Positions 32,914-47,395 of a stretch of 64,000 nt of DNA are shown in pieces. The notes below the pieces were generated by a model. It had not been told where the DNA came from, ran no database searches, and saw only the letters and a program-made list of their open reading frames with translations. Position 1 is the first letter of the stretch; every line of letters begins with the position of its first letter. A program made the translations under genes and the position numbers. Source of the stretch: Vanessa cardui (Eukaryota > Arthropoda > Insecta > Lepidoptera > Nymphalidae); contig NC_061134.1 in NCBI RefSeq assembly GCF_905220365.1, positions 759,001-823,000 of the forward strand, written 5' to 3'.

Positions 32914-35900
32914 CTGTGAGCGAAAAATAATATATAAGGTTTTTTATTATATACAGACATAATGAATAATTATAGTTTTGTTCATATTACTTATTGAATA
33001 TAAAAAAATATATAGTGTTATTATATATTAAACAAATGTTTCATTAGTATATTAAACATAAATTATTATTTTATTTCTTTATTTTAATAAATACGCCAAG
33101 TGCGAGTCGGTTTAACTGTGAACATCATCTCACTACAATAGAGATTTATCTTAATATTTACTGCCATCTTTAAATAGAAATGAATAATTGCATCGATTCG
33201 AATAATTGTGTAAAAATGGGACAAATGTGCAATAATTTTAAAATGTCAACAACAAGTGATATCTTGTGTCTTATTATCATGTGACCCGTTTTTTTAATCA
33301 CCGCCTATAATTATTGTATAACTCATTCTTTGATCTAGGCACTGGAGATAGCTGCGTGTGATAGGTTTGTTTTTTTTTTCTATCAAAAGATAACTGCTTT
33401 TTTTAATGACTTATTTATGTAAGTGTTGCCATTGCGTTAATTAAGCTTGTATTATTTATTATTTAAGTTAACTTTTTAACTTTGCTCTTTAAAGAACCTG
33501 AAATGTTTGCACATTTTATTACCTTATAAAAAACCTTTTTAGGCGGCAACACGTTACAGAATGTGAATGTCAACTATTTTGAAATAGCTTTAGCTTAAAA
33601 AATATTTAAGCAAATCGTGAAAAACGTTTAATTATAGCTACAATTTAAAATACGGCTTCCTTTTGTAGAATCCATGCCTCGAAAATAAGAACGTGTTTTT
33701 AGGTATTGTTTGTTATAAGGCTTTGTAAAGTTTTGTAAACCATGAATTTAGCGCATTTTCAGAACAATAAAAGTTAGAAAGTTCAAGAATACTATTGTTA
33801 TATTTCATTGTACTGTGTTTATTTTTCGTAAATAAACGTATAGCCAATAAGAAAGAAGGATTTATTGGCTTGCCTAATAAGACCAACATAAGTACGTCAT
33901 AGGTAGTGAAGATAAGTTAAAATGATGAAATCTGTTTTGATTTACCAAAAAGCACCATAAACATACAATTATAATATTTCTATAGACGTTTCCTAATGTT
34001 ATTTTTCTTTTACAATTATACAAAGGAATATATTTTCTTTGTACTGACAATTCCTTTTGTTTTATTTTGATTAATTTTATGTTTGATATGCTGGGATGAT
34101 TCTATTTCCAAGCGGCATCGCTATACATTTCATTAAAATATATAGGATGTGAAAGATTACCCAATTTTAAATCTATGTAATCTAAATTCTATAATAATTT
34201 AGCGATATTTAGATAAGTATATTAAACTGACCAACCACTCAAATATTCTTGTTTCTTATAAGATTTCCGTGGAAACATTTTTCATAGAGATTTCTACGAA
34301 AAAAAACTCTACAGTCATGTTGCATTGTATTTTAAACCTTATATCACAGGGATTATGGTTTGAAATAATAAATAGATATTTCAGTGCAATTTTTTAAACA
34401 ATCGTAGACAATAACCCAGTGGCCGCCATTGTAACAATGACGATCATGTTACCATCGGTATGCGATACGAATTATCTCTGGTACTAAGATCAACAAATAG
34501 TATAATTTTGTTTACTTAGAATTTCTAACTTCATTCTTATACCTATACTGAAGATATTTTGTAAGAAAAAGTTTTGATGTGAAATATTTGTTTTACCTTT
34601 CTCGAAAATAATATCAGAATAATAAAAAAAAAAACAAATATCTATGATACCTACGTAATTATCATAATTAAGATAAATATATTTGAAAACTAACATATAA
34701 TAATTTTACGGTTGAATATCAAGTCACACGAAAAGAGCTACTTTAAATAAGAAATAAATCTCAACTATTAGTTGAAACAGGCTTTAACTGACGAATCACA
34801 CCCTAGGTCTAATATTAGCACAGATGTGCCTCCACGCTATTTGTAAGTCTAAAGTAACTACAGGAGCTGTGACACCACTTTGCAAATCTGAGCCATTCAA
34901 CCTTTATGAAAAGGCACACTCCCTTCATACGCGGCGCAGTTCATAAGACACATGTATGTTACCTAGACATTTCTTTCATTACGTGGATTTTGGCGTTAAG
35001 TTGATTGACCTTTGTATCCTAGTATTAAGTAGTAGTAGGTTTACGAAAACATTATAGTTGTAAACTTCTAACAATATGATTATTCGCTGGCAGTAATTCC
35101 TTATATTATTTCATTCGTTTGAAATATGTATTACGAAGTAGAGCATAATGAAACGACCGTTATCCCTATATGTAAAAAATATATATAATTATGTTTAAAA
35201 AATTAAAAAGAAAAAATAATAATTCATCGGAATCATATCCCTTGGTCCACACACCAAAACTAAAATGTCCGTTTTGTCCCATTTAAAAATATCTTTATAA
35301 ATAAATCAATAGTGTTTTTGTGTATTTCACACCTCTACAAAGGATTTACGCGACACATAGCATTATATACAATGGGGTGATATAAATAAGAACTGACAAG
35401 TAAAAATGATTCCTATTCGCTTGCAATAAGATACAAAATCCGTACTTTTGTTATAAATGAAAGATTAGTTTTATGTATCTTTCGTTCTATGATACGTTAG
35501 AAATAAAGTAGAGCATACTTTAAGCTTGCTTAAAATATTATACAATGCAGTTTTTGCCTCAAACAAATGAAAGTTTTCAAACTATTTGTCAAAATATATA
35601 ATTTTATATGTGTATCCTTAAACTATTTTTTAACTCATGTATTAATAATACCTCGTGAGTCTAATCAAAATCTATATTTTAGTTTTATAGCCGTCTACGA
35701 TAAACTTGCAATATACTACAGGTATTTCTGTAATCCTTTAGGAAATTACACAAGCGAAATTAAACTCTATATATATTTTAAGAAGGTCTTTGTTTGAGTT
35801 TATTTAATGGATATACTATCTTGATAGATAAAATTATATAATATATGCATTATCGTATGCATTATATTTGTTTCTGTATAGATAGATAACGAATTGTTTA

Positions 35901-37101
35901 GGGATCCGTATCATAATTTAATATATAAAAATCAGATATGTTGACCGAATTACATATATCTCCTTATAATTTTATATGAAAGTTATATTTAAATATTTAT
36001 TTCGATGGCAATTAAAATTTAAAGTTATATTTTGTTAGCTATTATAAGAATAACGTGCTGAAATAAAAATGAATGACAAGATTTAACCTTCATTCGGAAT
36101 GAATGATAAAGATTAAACTTCACACTATTATCTTATCACATACCTAAATTTATAAAAAAACTACACCGATTAATGGCATTAGTTATACTATCACGAATGA
36201 TTGATCAATCGTGGACAAACTAGATTTCTGTTTAATTAAAATTGCATTGATAAACTGGTTTGATTTTAATGGATATATATGTATCGTATTATAATAAAAA
36301 AAATGAAAATCAAAACTTTATACATTTAAATGAATATATGATATTTCTATTAACGCAAACAACGTAAAGTTTGGTCGAAACGCGTGTATAAAGATAGCGG
36401 GTTCAAATACAGAGCACCACGGATTATTCACGTGTACGATTTGTGATATAATTTATGCACAAAAAATTTCGTCTGTGTGAATCTATACAAACCTGTGTTG
36501 CGGCTGCGTTGACCTTTAATTCCAATCTTTAAAAAGAGAGAAAGCTCCAGTCCAGCCTTAGGACATTTTCTGTCTGTAATTTATTCCTTCAGCAGGAAAG
36601 TACTATGACATAAATCAGTCAAAACTTTCAGAAGTTACACGATCACTAACAGACCATAATATTCGTAGATATACGTAATAAATTTTGTTAATAACTGAAT
36701 TAGAAGCGAGCAGGCGCATCACCACGCCGATAGCCGCTCGTTATCGCATATATTTTTTTGTAAATTTAGCGTTTTATCAAAGACCTAGGCTACCTGATAT
36801 CTTATCGGCTGTATAGTTTAGGTTTCTGAATATTTCTAGTGTTATAAAATAAATCAATCGTACTTTGTGTTTTATGATAAATATAGATCACGTAAAAATA
36901 TTAATCGATTGAATATCGATATATTGTCGTCACTTCAAGAAATACGTCAGAACATAAAGAAACTAAATTTCTGAACTCTTGTGATTTTGTACGCCGTTTT
37001 AGTAGACGGATTTATATCAGAAGATAAACAAAATACTATAAAATATATTTTGCTTCGTACAATATCGTATCATTATTTAAAGATTCCATGTTACTTATGC
37101 A

Positions 37102-37403
37102 GAGATGGCCCAGTGGTTAGAACGAGTGCATCTTAACCGATGATTGCGGGTTCAAATCCTGGCAAGCACCACTATATATATGTGATTAATTTGTGTTTAT
37201 AATTCATCTCGTGCTCGGCGGTGAAGGAAAACATCGTGAGGAAATCTGCATGTGTGTAATTTCATCGAAATTCTGCCACATACGCATTCCACCAACCCGC
37301 ATTGGAACAACGTGGTGGAATATGTTCCAAACCCTCTCCTTAATGGAAGAGGAGGCCTTATCCCAACAGTGGGAAATTTACAGGCTGTTTCTTTCTTTAC
37401 TTT
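37102..37403 (+). mobile_element. Full-length tRNA-derived SINE with intact 14-bp TSD
   Basis: Head with A box TGGCCCAGTGG and B box GGTTCAAATCC, body with CTCGTGCTCGGCGGTGAAGG, 3' end CAGTGGGAAATTTACAGGC and a TTTC-rich tail. ATGTTACTTATGCA flanks both sides (37088-37101 and 37404-37417) without mismatch, indicating a recent insertion. Antisense to br, in its probable 5' intron. Confidence 0.93.
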
Positions 37404-37841
37404 ATGTTACTTATGCAAATGAACTATACTAAGTATTGCAATTCGATGCTAGAATACATGATGAGTGGGCTACCCAGACGGACTCGCACCGATCTACCAT
37501 CCAGTTAAATGTAAAGCATCGTTAAATGACTTTAATGATACACTATAACACTTACCTACCTAATTAAAAAATGTGGATTTACAATAGATATAGTAAGTAC
37601 CTATTAATAAATGTTTTTAGTGTAAACTGCAATTTCGTGTCTCCAACACGATATTTACGGTACATATATCTATTTCGATCACTCGCGTTGAAGTCTTTCA
37701 TAGAAATTTATGTTCTAGGTTCACTGAAGTGCTTTTGTTATTCGTCTATAAAATAAATGTTTTATTATTAAATCAAAACCTGTACACATAAAATTATACC
37801 GTCCAAGTATTATATTTAACTTACTTTGCTAAAAGATTTTA

Positions 37842-37935
37842 TTTAAATCAATATCAAAATAAACTTTATTCAAGTGGGCTTTTACAAGCACTATTGATAC
37901 GTCATTTAACAATTAAGTTAATACGATTATACATA
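37842..37935 (+). repeat. Family 3 repeat, truncated copy
   Basis: ATCAAAATAAACTTTATTCA and GGGCTTTTACAAGCACTATT match the family 3 copy at 10795-10950; the 3' half is lost. Confidence 0.75.
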
Positions 37936-40429
37936 TAAAATTGATTAAGTTAGTTAGAACTTAGAAACATGACGAAAGAAAAATTTATAATAATTGATAG
38001 ATACGAGAGTGTGCTACGACATAATTATTGTTAATGTAAAAAAAAAATAACGAAAAAATAATTCGAATTTTAAAAAGTTTTTTTTTTTTAATAATTTCAA
38101 TGACCGAATTATGAACAATTTAAATTAAACCATATCCTAATGTGTGTGTATTTATCCATGCTAAATTATAATTGCATATTCCAAGGTCCGGATAAATTGT
38201 ACAGATGTTTTTGCAAGTACATTGTTTAATTTCAATATTTGTCTTTGCTATTGGTTTTTGTTATTATGAATTTCTTTACAAAAGGCTACATATTTATATC
38301 ATTGATATATTTATACATTAATAATAGTATCGTTTCTATTTCTATACAATAGGCATTAGCTGAGGACAGGTGTCAAAGATGGGGTATTATTAGTGACAGC
38401 TATACATGTGTAGTGGAGCGTTAAAATTAAACAAAAAAAAAATGACTTTAAATGACTAATAGGAATCAATGTGGATTAATAATCCTAATAATATTATTAC
38501 AGCATTACAATGATTGAAAAATTCCTATTTTTTTTCTTTTTGATACTATTAACAAATAACTTATTTTGTACAGTAAATGATTGCTAAATATAGGTTTTAA
38601 AAATTACTTAACCTATAAAATTGGATTGATAATGAAATGACATGCGTATTGAAATATATAAACAGCTTGTCCGTCGTTTTACTATGTTTCAGTTAAGGGT
38701 TATAAATAGAATATGTAATTGTTTATACTTTTTTCGATGCTATTAATTATAATTTGACTATCTTATTAGATACACTCCATGTTTGAATATAATAGTGGAG
38801 ACTTTGGCTTATGTAAGACTTATTTGGGTTTTGTAAACTTTACACAGTTTTGAAAATTCATCAAATAGCGTACTTAATAAAATGTGTAAATAAAGAACAT
38901 ATATTTATCTTAGAATACAATAGATTTTAATGAACAATATGAAATTATTCATACCTATTGATAACTAATTCAACGAAAAATGAGATCATAATTATTTTGT
39001 GTCGCTATATACACAAATGTTACGAATATTTTATTCCCGTTAATAAAGTAAATCCCATTGGTTTTCATATTTAGTCTAGTAAATATTTCAAGGTTTTTTT
39101 GTGAGGCTTTTGATAAGATATATCGTTCGTATAATCGCAAAATATTCTATTAAATATTTTAAATTGTTTATATAGAAGAATATTGAATAGTATTTTTGCA
39201 ATATTTTTAAAGTGTTACATGATAAAGTTTTGGTAATTTATCTATTAAGTAAATGTTAAAAGGTGTACCGAGGGGTCACTTTAAGACCGCTATTCTATAA
39301 TATATATAAATAGGTCCAAATGCTGTCATCGCTGTTTATATTTTTTAAGATTTTAAATACTATAATAAAGCATCGTTATCTCGAAAAGAACTAAAAACTT
39401 AGGCTTTATCTAGCTTAGTGTCAGAGCTCAGACGTCATGACCTACCTACTCGTTATCAAATATCGACTCATTATTATAATGTAATAAAATAGGTTTTTAA
39501 AAATATCTATTGATTGACGTTTCGCAATTCGAATAAGATTAAACGTGTAGTTTCATGTGATAAGTATTCATACTTGCATGCTTGCGGTACCGTGAACGAC
39601 TGATGTAAGAATATATTTAATTAAAAATATATATTTCAGCTATAACGTAGACTTTTGTTTGTTTAAACTTTATAAACAAGGAAAAAAAAATTTATTAAAC
39701 ATTTAAAGAAAATGTTTAGGAGCTAAAATGAATTAATCAATGTTAAAATTTGAATGAAGTGAGACGACAACACGTGCAGGTCACGTGGTTCCTTTCAGAG
39801 TTATCAAATGCTAAGGTTGTATTGGAAGATATATCTCTGTTTAATTTCTAATATATTAATATGAGATGTAAAAACTTTTTATTAAATTACAAATTCCTTT
39901 TAAAATTAAATGTTCATTTATGTATTGTCTATTGCTATTTAAAAAATATATTCCGAAGTAATATTGAACATACCTTTGTAATAGCGACTGTCCAATTAAC
40001 AGCGACCGATTGTCTTAAATCTGTAAAAAAACATTTTCATTATTCATTTGGTAAATCTAATTTATAGTACTTCCGATAATAAATGTAAAATTTATTGTTT
40101 TTTTTTTGGCATATCATATTCGATAAAATATTGGAACTGTAAGATTGTATAATTATTTCTTTTATTACAAAACGAATCTTAAACATAAAAAAAATATGAG
40201 AGTGAAATGAATTATATAAGGCTTAGAGTGTTCAATATAGAATAAAGCTCTATATCTATAAATCTAAAATGTAATGAGAATATAAGATTTGTTTTAGAAC
40301 CATTTCTAAACGATATGTAACTTTAAGTATTTGAACGTCAAGTCATTTAAAACTCAGCACCGTAGCTTCATTACGTAACAAAGGCTCTGAAAGCTCCATT
40401 CACAACGCACACGTTCAAATAGAACCTAT

Positions 40430-40720
40430 TTACATACGTCCACACATGCCACCCTCACATAGAAACTAGACACGCTATTGGCCCACTTTCGCTTTCGTAC
40501 AGAGCCTACATAGTTCGAATACCAAACGACCCGCTCTGGTTGGCTATTCAAAATTTGACCTTCATTCCGATTGGATGATTCCCGCTCATATACTACTTGT
40601 TTACGGAAATAATATATAGAGCCTACGTGATTCCGGGCCTCAGAACCTTCGGTTGGTTACATATTTACGCCTTATGTTTGAACGTTTACGGAAAATAGTT
40701 CCATCTACCTAACTTAGGTG
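40430..40720. promoter_or_regulatory. GC-richer island with CCAAT-like boxes, possible promoter or enhancer
   Basis: In an AT-rich intron this patch carries two ATTGG (inverted CCAAT) boxes at 40477 and 40570, two GGTTGG motifs, and the near-repeat AGAGCCTAC at about 40501 and 40619. It has no ORF. It may be a regulatory element of br or a decayed transposon. Confidence 0.25.
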
Positions 40721-42469
40721 TTTCTGTGCTGTTATTTATTAGAAGTTAAATTTTATTATGATCGTTTAATGTTACATATTAGCATATTTTCTCAACATTT
40801 TTTTTATATGTGTATTGTTGGACAAATAACCGTCCTAGAATAACAATATATTTTTTCTAAAATTATCTATTTAATAATATTGCCGTGATTGGAGAAAAAT
40901 ACCCTTTTATGATAATTTGTCAATATGTTCAATAAAATATATCAATATTATCAACTACATCTTCGTGATCGTTCATTTTAATGATCACGTTGAACAAATT
41001 GATCATAAAATTTATAATATGAACGGTATATGGCTTGGAATATACGATAGTCATAGCATTTCGTATGTAACAGAATTTATTGTATATTTAATTTAATCGT
41101 TCAAATCACTGTTCGATTTTATTATTATCAATGTACATTACATACATTGATGTTATTAAGTGTTATAACATTTATACGTTGTCAAGATAATGTCAAAATT
41201 TTCTTAAATAGAACAATATTAGTCAAAAGAGCGTACTAAAATAAAGAGCTAAGGAAAAAACGTACGATGTCGTATAGAAATGGCGGAGTACTACAAATTG
41301 CTCGAAGTACAACGCCGTAACGTAATTCTAGTAAACAAATTGTTACATTATCTCGGTACAAAGAGACTTATTCACATTTTTATTCCAAGTCGGTTCAAAT
41401 GTTATCAATTCTAGCTCCGTTAGAACGGTTCTTTTAGCTTTACGTACGGATTATAAAAATACTCAATCATTATATTCAGATGATCTAATACATGATCCTC
41501 TATAGCTCACTGGCATCCTGAACGTCTAGCGATGTATGGATTGTATTTTTTTTGTTATAAATAATTCGTTTTGGTTTGATATCAAAATTACATCTGTCAA
41601 ATAAATTAAAAAACAAAATTGATTGTCTATTCAAAATTCGGATACTCGTACTCAATATTTAAAAAAGAATAATAGTAAATAAAATTAAATAATACTTAAA
41701 AATTATTTATTTATATATATGCAGAATGATAAACGCCTCTTCTCAGCAATCACAGGATTACAACATTATGTTTATTACGTACATAATGCTTTGTTAACAG
41801 TATGTTATATAAAAGGCATATATAAAAGTTCATATACTTCCTCATTGAGTTGGGTTTTTGACCCGTACATTGACTTCTAAGTGATAATATATAAGGGTTA
41901 GAGAAATATATTATTATTAATATATATTATTCATATAAAGCTCCAAGTTTCCTACTAAAGAGTCATGATTTAACATATAAGTACAGTCGTCGATTTTGTT
42001 GTTTTAAGCCTCTTTTAAAATATAATATATGTTATCTAGAATACACTAGCTTCTACGTTGTATTGTGTTGAGACATTCTGAGACATGCTATATACAATGG
42101 TACAAATTTCATGTACAAAATATTCAAGGGTATTTGTGTGATAGGCGCTCTTAAAAACATTTTGAAGATATATGAGATTGAGAAGCTGTTGAGAATATAA
42201 GACAAAATACTTTCACATAAATTTTCTTTAAGACATATAATATATTCAATTGCTCCCTAATAATTAAGCCATTAGACCAAATTCCATTATGTATCTGGAC
42301 CACCTTAAGTCACATAGTGACTAGAAATTAGGAAAACATTACTTCGTTATACCGAGGTGCATTTTATTTGCGATATTTCTATCTTTAAAATTCTAATCGA
42401 CACTTTCAAAGTGTCATTTGTTTTATAACATAAAACAAACACTTATTACATCAATGCATATAACAAATA

Positions 42470-42605
42470 GAATCAAATCAAAACACACTCTACTAAAGTA
42501 GGCTTTTACAAGCACTTTTCAATCATGACATTTATTGTGTTATATGAAAAGCTATCAGTTTCGGAATATAGATTCTATTGTATAAGTACTCTTTTCCAGC
42601 ATTTG
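42470..42605 (+). repeat. Family 3 repeat copy
   Basis: AATCAAATCAAAACACACTC, TAGGCTTTTACAAGCACTTT, then TTTCGGAATATAGATTCTAT; diverged. Confidence 0.7.
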
Positions 42606-42683
42606 AAACACTTGTGACGATCAAATACAATTAAATTTATATGATATACCGTTAGTATTATGCGTCGAGAGCTGTTAGTTCTA

Positions 42684-43115
42684 TTAATCAAAATATACTT
42701 TATTGAAGTTTTGATAAGCACTTTTGAATCGCCTTTTTACACATAACTAACAGTTCGGAATGTAATTCTATTTTTTTTGTGGTATAGTTTTGCGGACAAG
42801 CATATAGGCCACCTGGTAAGTGGTCACCATCACCCATAGACAATGAAGCCGTAAGAAATATTAACAATTCCTTACATCGTCAATGTGCCCCCAACCTTGG
42901 GAACTAAGATGTTATGTCCCTTGTGCCTGTAGTTACACTGGCTCACTCACCCTTCAAACCGGAACACAATTTTGCGGTAGTTATTTGGCGGTAGAATAAC
43001 TGATGAGTGGGTGGTACCTGCCCAGACGGGCTTGCACAAAGCCCTACCACCAAGTAAATATAGGGAAGAACCGGCAAGAAACTTATTAGTTACTCTTTTC
43101 TACAATTTAAGATAC
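42684..43115 (+). repeat. Family 3 repeat split by a family 2 insertion
   Basis: The left half (42684-42770) ends at TTCGGAATGTAATTCTA; the right half resumes at about 43063 with GAAGAACCGGCAAGAAAC. Between them lies a complete family 2 element in inverted orientation. In uninterrupted copies these two halves are adjacent. Confidence 0.8.
42771..43060 (-). repeat. Family 2 repeat, full copy, nested
   Basis: Reverse complement of the copies at 8803-9083 and 61886-62166, from the T-run at 42771 to CCCTACCACCAAGTAAATA. Inserted in a family 3 repeat. Confidence 0.85.
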
Positions 43116-45721
43116 ATAAGGTTAGTTAAATAAAGTTAAATATGCTATATTGAACATGACATTAAAGTATTTAAATAATTATAACACGCTGTGAAATTCT
43201 TACTGAATAGTTAAGTTATGTACTTTATTTCGTATTAATACTGTCTCGTGAAATGCTGATAACCGAATTATGGTGATACGCCAATTTGATGCGTTTATTC
43301 TTTAAATGTCATAATTAATAGTGTAATTAATGTCGCATGTTACTTTTTGGTATTACGACACCGTGTTCTCCACTGAGATTCTGTAAGAATTCTCACGCGT
43401 GGAATTTGAACAAACGATTAACGTTGATACGAATATAGTTTAAATTATGTTATTATTTTCAATGACGTAATCTGAAATTAACGTTCGATTTCTGCGATGA
43501 GATTCGAATACTCCCAGAATAGTATATCCATAAATTTATCATCTCCAAAATGTTGATTGTTTGTGTAGGTTAGTTTGTTTTTAAAATTAAACAAGCTGTG
43601 ATGGATGCTTTGGGTGCGAAAAACACTAATGAACATTACAAACAGTTAATGCAGATGAAAAACAAACATCGATCATTATAGATAATAAAACATTCATCAC
43701 TATGGACGAACGTTGAAATATCAATCAAATGTAATTTATAAATTAAAAATGTGACTTAGATATTACATTTCGTGGCTAGAATCGCCTATGTTTGCCAACT
43801 AATATTTGTCGTAGTATTAAAAACGCGATAGCGTTGCACTGCGAGTAGTGCTGTACTAATTTAAATATTTATCGATAATTTTATAAGGTTGTTACGTGTC
43901 TCGGGTTAAATTCTAGGTTCGTTTTATCGGTTCTAAATAAATTAAATGTTGTTTTACTTTGCGCGTTTTTAATCTTTGCCATTTTCTATAAATTATGTTT
44001 TTTTTTGTACAATATTTTAATATTTTGTCTTTAGTTTTGTTTGATTTGTTGATGTTTATTATCTTATTAGTAATAATAAAAAAAAACTATCGAACTTGTT
44101 AGAAAGATGTATTTTTATTTAATGATATAATTCAAATAAGATTGCATTCTTACTAGCTTAGTTATTACTACTATAACTGTTTTATCAATAAATCATTACA
44201 ATAGTAGCGAATGCCACCGTTAAACCTTTAATCTTATCGATGTCGATTCTTGATACGTCACAACACTAACCTAGGGCAGGGCCAGTTATCAGTTGCAGGA
44301 GATTGCGAATATGAAAATATCGCAAAGATAAGGTGTGCCGAATAACATTAGATTAGAATTTGGCATAGAGACTCGTCTAAATATTATTTTTTTTTTCTAT
44401 TATTGTATACACGTGTAAAGATAGTGTTCTAGCGAGGTTAACAGACATTGCGAATTATAGAATTATTCATCAAAAGAATCTATGTCCATATCTAATTCAT
44501 TTATATATTCTATTAAGACTCATTATACTGATCAGAAAATCAAAAATAGCAAAATCAACTCGGATTATACTAACTAAATCAATTTTATATACTTTTGGTA
44601 TTAAAACAGCAATACCTTGGAAAATTACGTTTGATTCTTTATATCAATAACCAAGGGCATATAAATACCTAGGTTTCACCTATATTCTCCTAGTTAAGCA
44701 GGTACGTATACAGATATAGAGTTTGTTTATTTTGAATTGATTTTATTCAAATTAAGAATAATAATAATAATGATTAAATTTCAAGTGAAAAGTTATAAAG
44801 ATGTAAATTAATTGAATTGTTATGGTTCTATATATTGAAAGTCGTATGTAAATCATCCTTTTGTTCTCAGATATCGTATGACACTTATGTATAATATTTT
44901 TAACATTTATTTCACAGTCGTCATGTTATATATAGCTAGTATTTCAAAGAGGTTTTATATCCAAATTAACGTTCCAATTTTAAAACGTTCAAACGTCATA
45001 TGTTAAATACCTATATTTATTAATTAAGTTAATTTCATAATAGAATAGAGGGAAAACAGAAATGTAATTTTAATGAAACATAAAATATAAATGGGTTTAA
45101 GGCTTTCCTTAAAAGTGGTTAGTTTTATAATCATTTCATTACGAGCTAATATATAATATCATTAACTATATATAACAAGTTTAATACAGCAAGTCATATA
45201 ACATAATATTTACAATAGATATAATTATATAGAAATGCTTTTCGGAGATGACCACTTATAAAGGGATCATTTGCTCGCTTGCCTTCTAAATATAAAAAAA
45301 AAAATCATCAATATTTTACACTAGCTTTTTATAAATTACTAAAGGATATTATTAAGCCTTACTATGTCAGATATGTAGATCGTTTTACATTTCTTTGTTA
45401 GCGATAATTTTAATTGTTACTATAAGTTTTGTTTATAAATAACTTTTAACGGATATCCGTCGTCACTCAACTAGTGAAATGTCCAGCGCCCGAGATTGAG
45501 TAAACAGTTTGTGTTTACCTTTTAGTTAACATATCTATGAATCAAATAAAATAAATATTTAGGATGCTAATTGTATCGTCATTATTAATTATGATGAGTT
45601 ATTATAACTATAATTATTTTTAATATTTTTTTGTTGTTCGTAGAAATATTTATTTAAGGTAAAAGAAAACATTACTCCCGGAGGAATATGTCATATCAAT
45701 AATTTCATATGTGTATTACAC

Positions 45722-45815
45722 CAACTTGTAACAGCGTGGTGGAATATGTTCTAAACCTTCTCTTAAGAGGAAGAGGAGGCTTTCGCCCAGCAGTGGAAAA
45801 AATAATCGGCTGTTG
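45722..45815 (+). repeat. SINE 3' fragment
   Basis: GCGTGGTGGAATATGTTCTA and GGAAGAGGAGGC...CCCAGCAGTGGAAAA match the tRNA-derived SINE 3' part; no head. Confidence 0.75.
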
Positions 45816-47193
45816 TTATTGGCTTTTGTTTATAATTTTTTTAGAAAGTATAAATTCAGCCTTAAGGTCATACGCTATACAATTTTAGGATCAGGCTTAA
45901 TCGGCCATTTTAATATTTTTGGCCAGCTTTTTCATTATATATTCTATTAATTAAATTTCGAATACAATCAATCAATCAATGTCAATTAAATATTGTTAAC
46001 ATTTACGGTCAAATATTTACTAATTTAAAATATACAATAATTAATTTGTAGTGATGTAACTTTAAGAGCATATAAGCATTTATTTATCCTACAACGAATG
46101 CTGATCGGTGCTTAAATATCAACAGTCATTACAAAACAATGCCTTTTGTAGACCACATTGGTCGAGAAAAACTCTTTCGAAACCTTACTTCCAAAAATCG
46201 TATTGCATAATTTTCAATGAGAAAACATCTCAAGCTAAATTTAATAATATACACTTAGTTATAGAGTTTACTTTTGCTTAATCATAATTATTATCAATGT
46301 GATTGATCAACGTGTAATCTGTTTTACGGAATAATAGCCTCTAAACTTATGATGTCCAAAGCTGTTATTGTTTTGAATTGTTATTTGTTTTTAGAAAATA
46401 GTGGATGACGAACAGAAAATCGCTTACTTAATTTGATAATCATAAGATGATGTTTCTTCAAGAGATAATAGACTATAAAGTGATAGGTTTAAAGTTGTTT
46501 TTTGTTTAAATCTTTTCGTTTTCATTGTGCATTCGGTTGGTGTACAGATAGTGCGAACGCATCGTTCCGGTTAATTGATTGGTTAATTTTAACCGTTCTT
46601 GGAAATTGCATCGACCCTTTAAGTTAATGTAAATAATAATTGTGTCGTATGTGTTTTCCTCAGTTTAATAATAATTAAAAAAAAATCATTAACCGAAAAA
46701 CATTCTCATTCAAAAATGTTTAATAAGTATGGGCTGTACTTGTATTATAAATAAAAACAAGGAATTATTAAATAATATAACAACTTACATTGCAGACTTG
46801 AAGTTGATATCTCAGAACTATAACGCTAATACGGTCTCAATACACGAACTATGTTATGCTGAGTAAAACCAGTAATAACTAGTGACAAAAATATAACTAT
46901 TTCGTTGAATTATTTCATGTGAATCGTCATAGACCACCGCGGGCGCACTCTTGTTACATATTTCTAAGATGCGCGGCAATGGATTGCGCAAGCGCTGGTA
47001 TTTCATTGTTTAAATTATCGCTTAACATGTATTTTACAACATTTAAACTTTTAAATGATTTGACAATGATTAATGGACGTCTTTATTTTAAACTGACGTC
47101 ATAACAAATGACCTTTCTTTTTCCCGTATGTTTCTACGATATTAATTATAAAAAAAATTGAGATCCTTTTTAAGTAACGTACTTAGCAACTTT

Positions 47194-47395
47194 TTAAATT
47201 TCCCACTGCTGGGCTAAGGCCTCCTCTCCTATTAACACTCTTCGTGTTTGGAATATATTCCACCACGTTGTTGCAATGCAGGTTAGTAGAATGTACATGT
47301 GAATTTCGATGAAATTAGACACGGGCAGGATTCCTCACGATGTTTTCCTTTACCGGCGAGCACGAGATGATTTATATATATCGAGCCATCTCAGA
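47194..47395 (-). repeat. SINE, most of body, head truncated
   Basis: Minus-strand copy from AAATTTCCCACTGCTGGGC to the fragment TATCGAGCCATCTCAGA; the B-box part of the head is lost. Confidence 0.8.

Noticed and set aside
37102..37172. Possible tRNA gene
   Set aside because: A and B boxes are present but the acceptor and anticodon stems do not form; it is the head of a SINE.
37193..37432. 79-aa plus-strand ORF
   Set aside because: Lies entirely in a SINE and its flank; no protein function expected.
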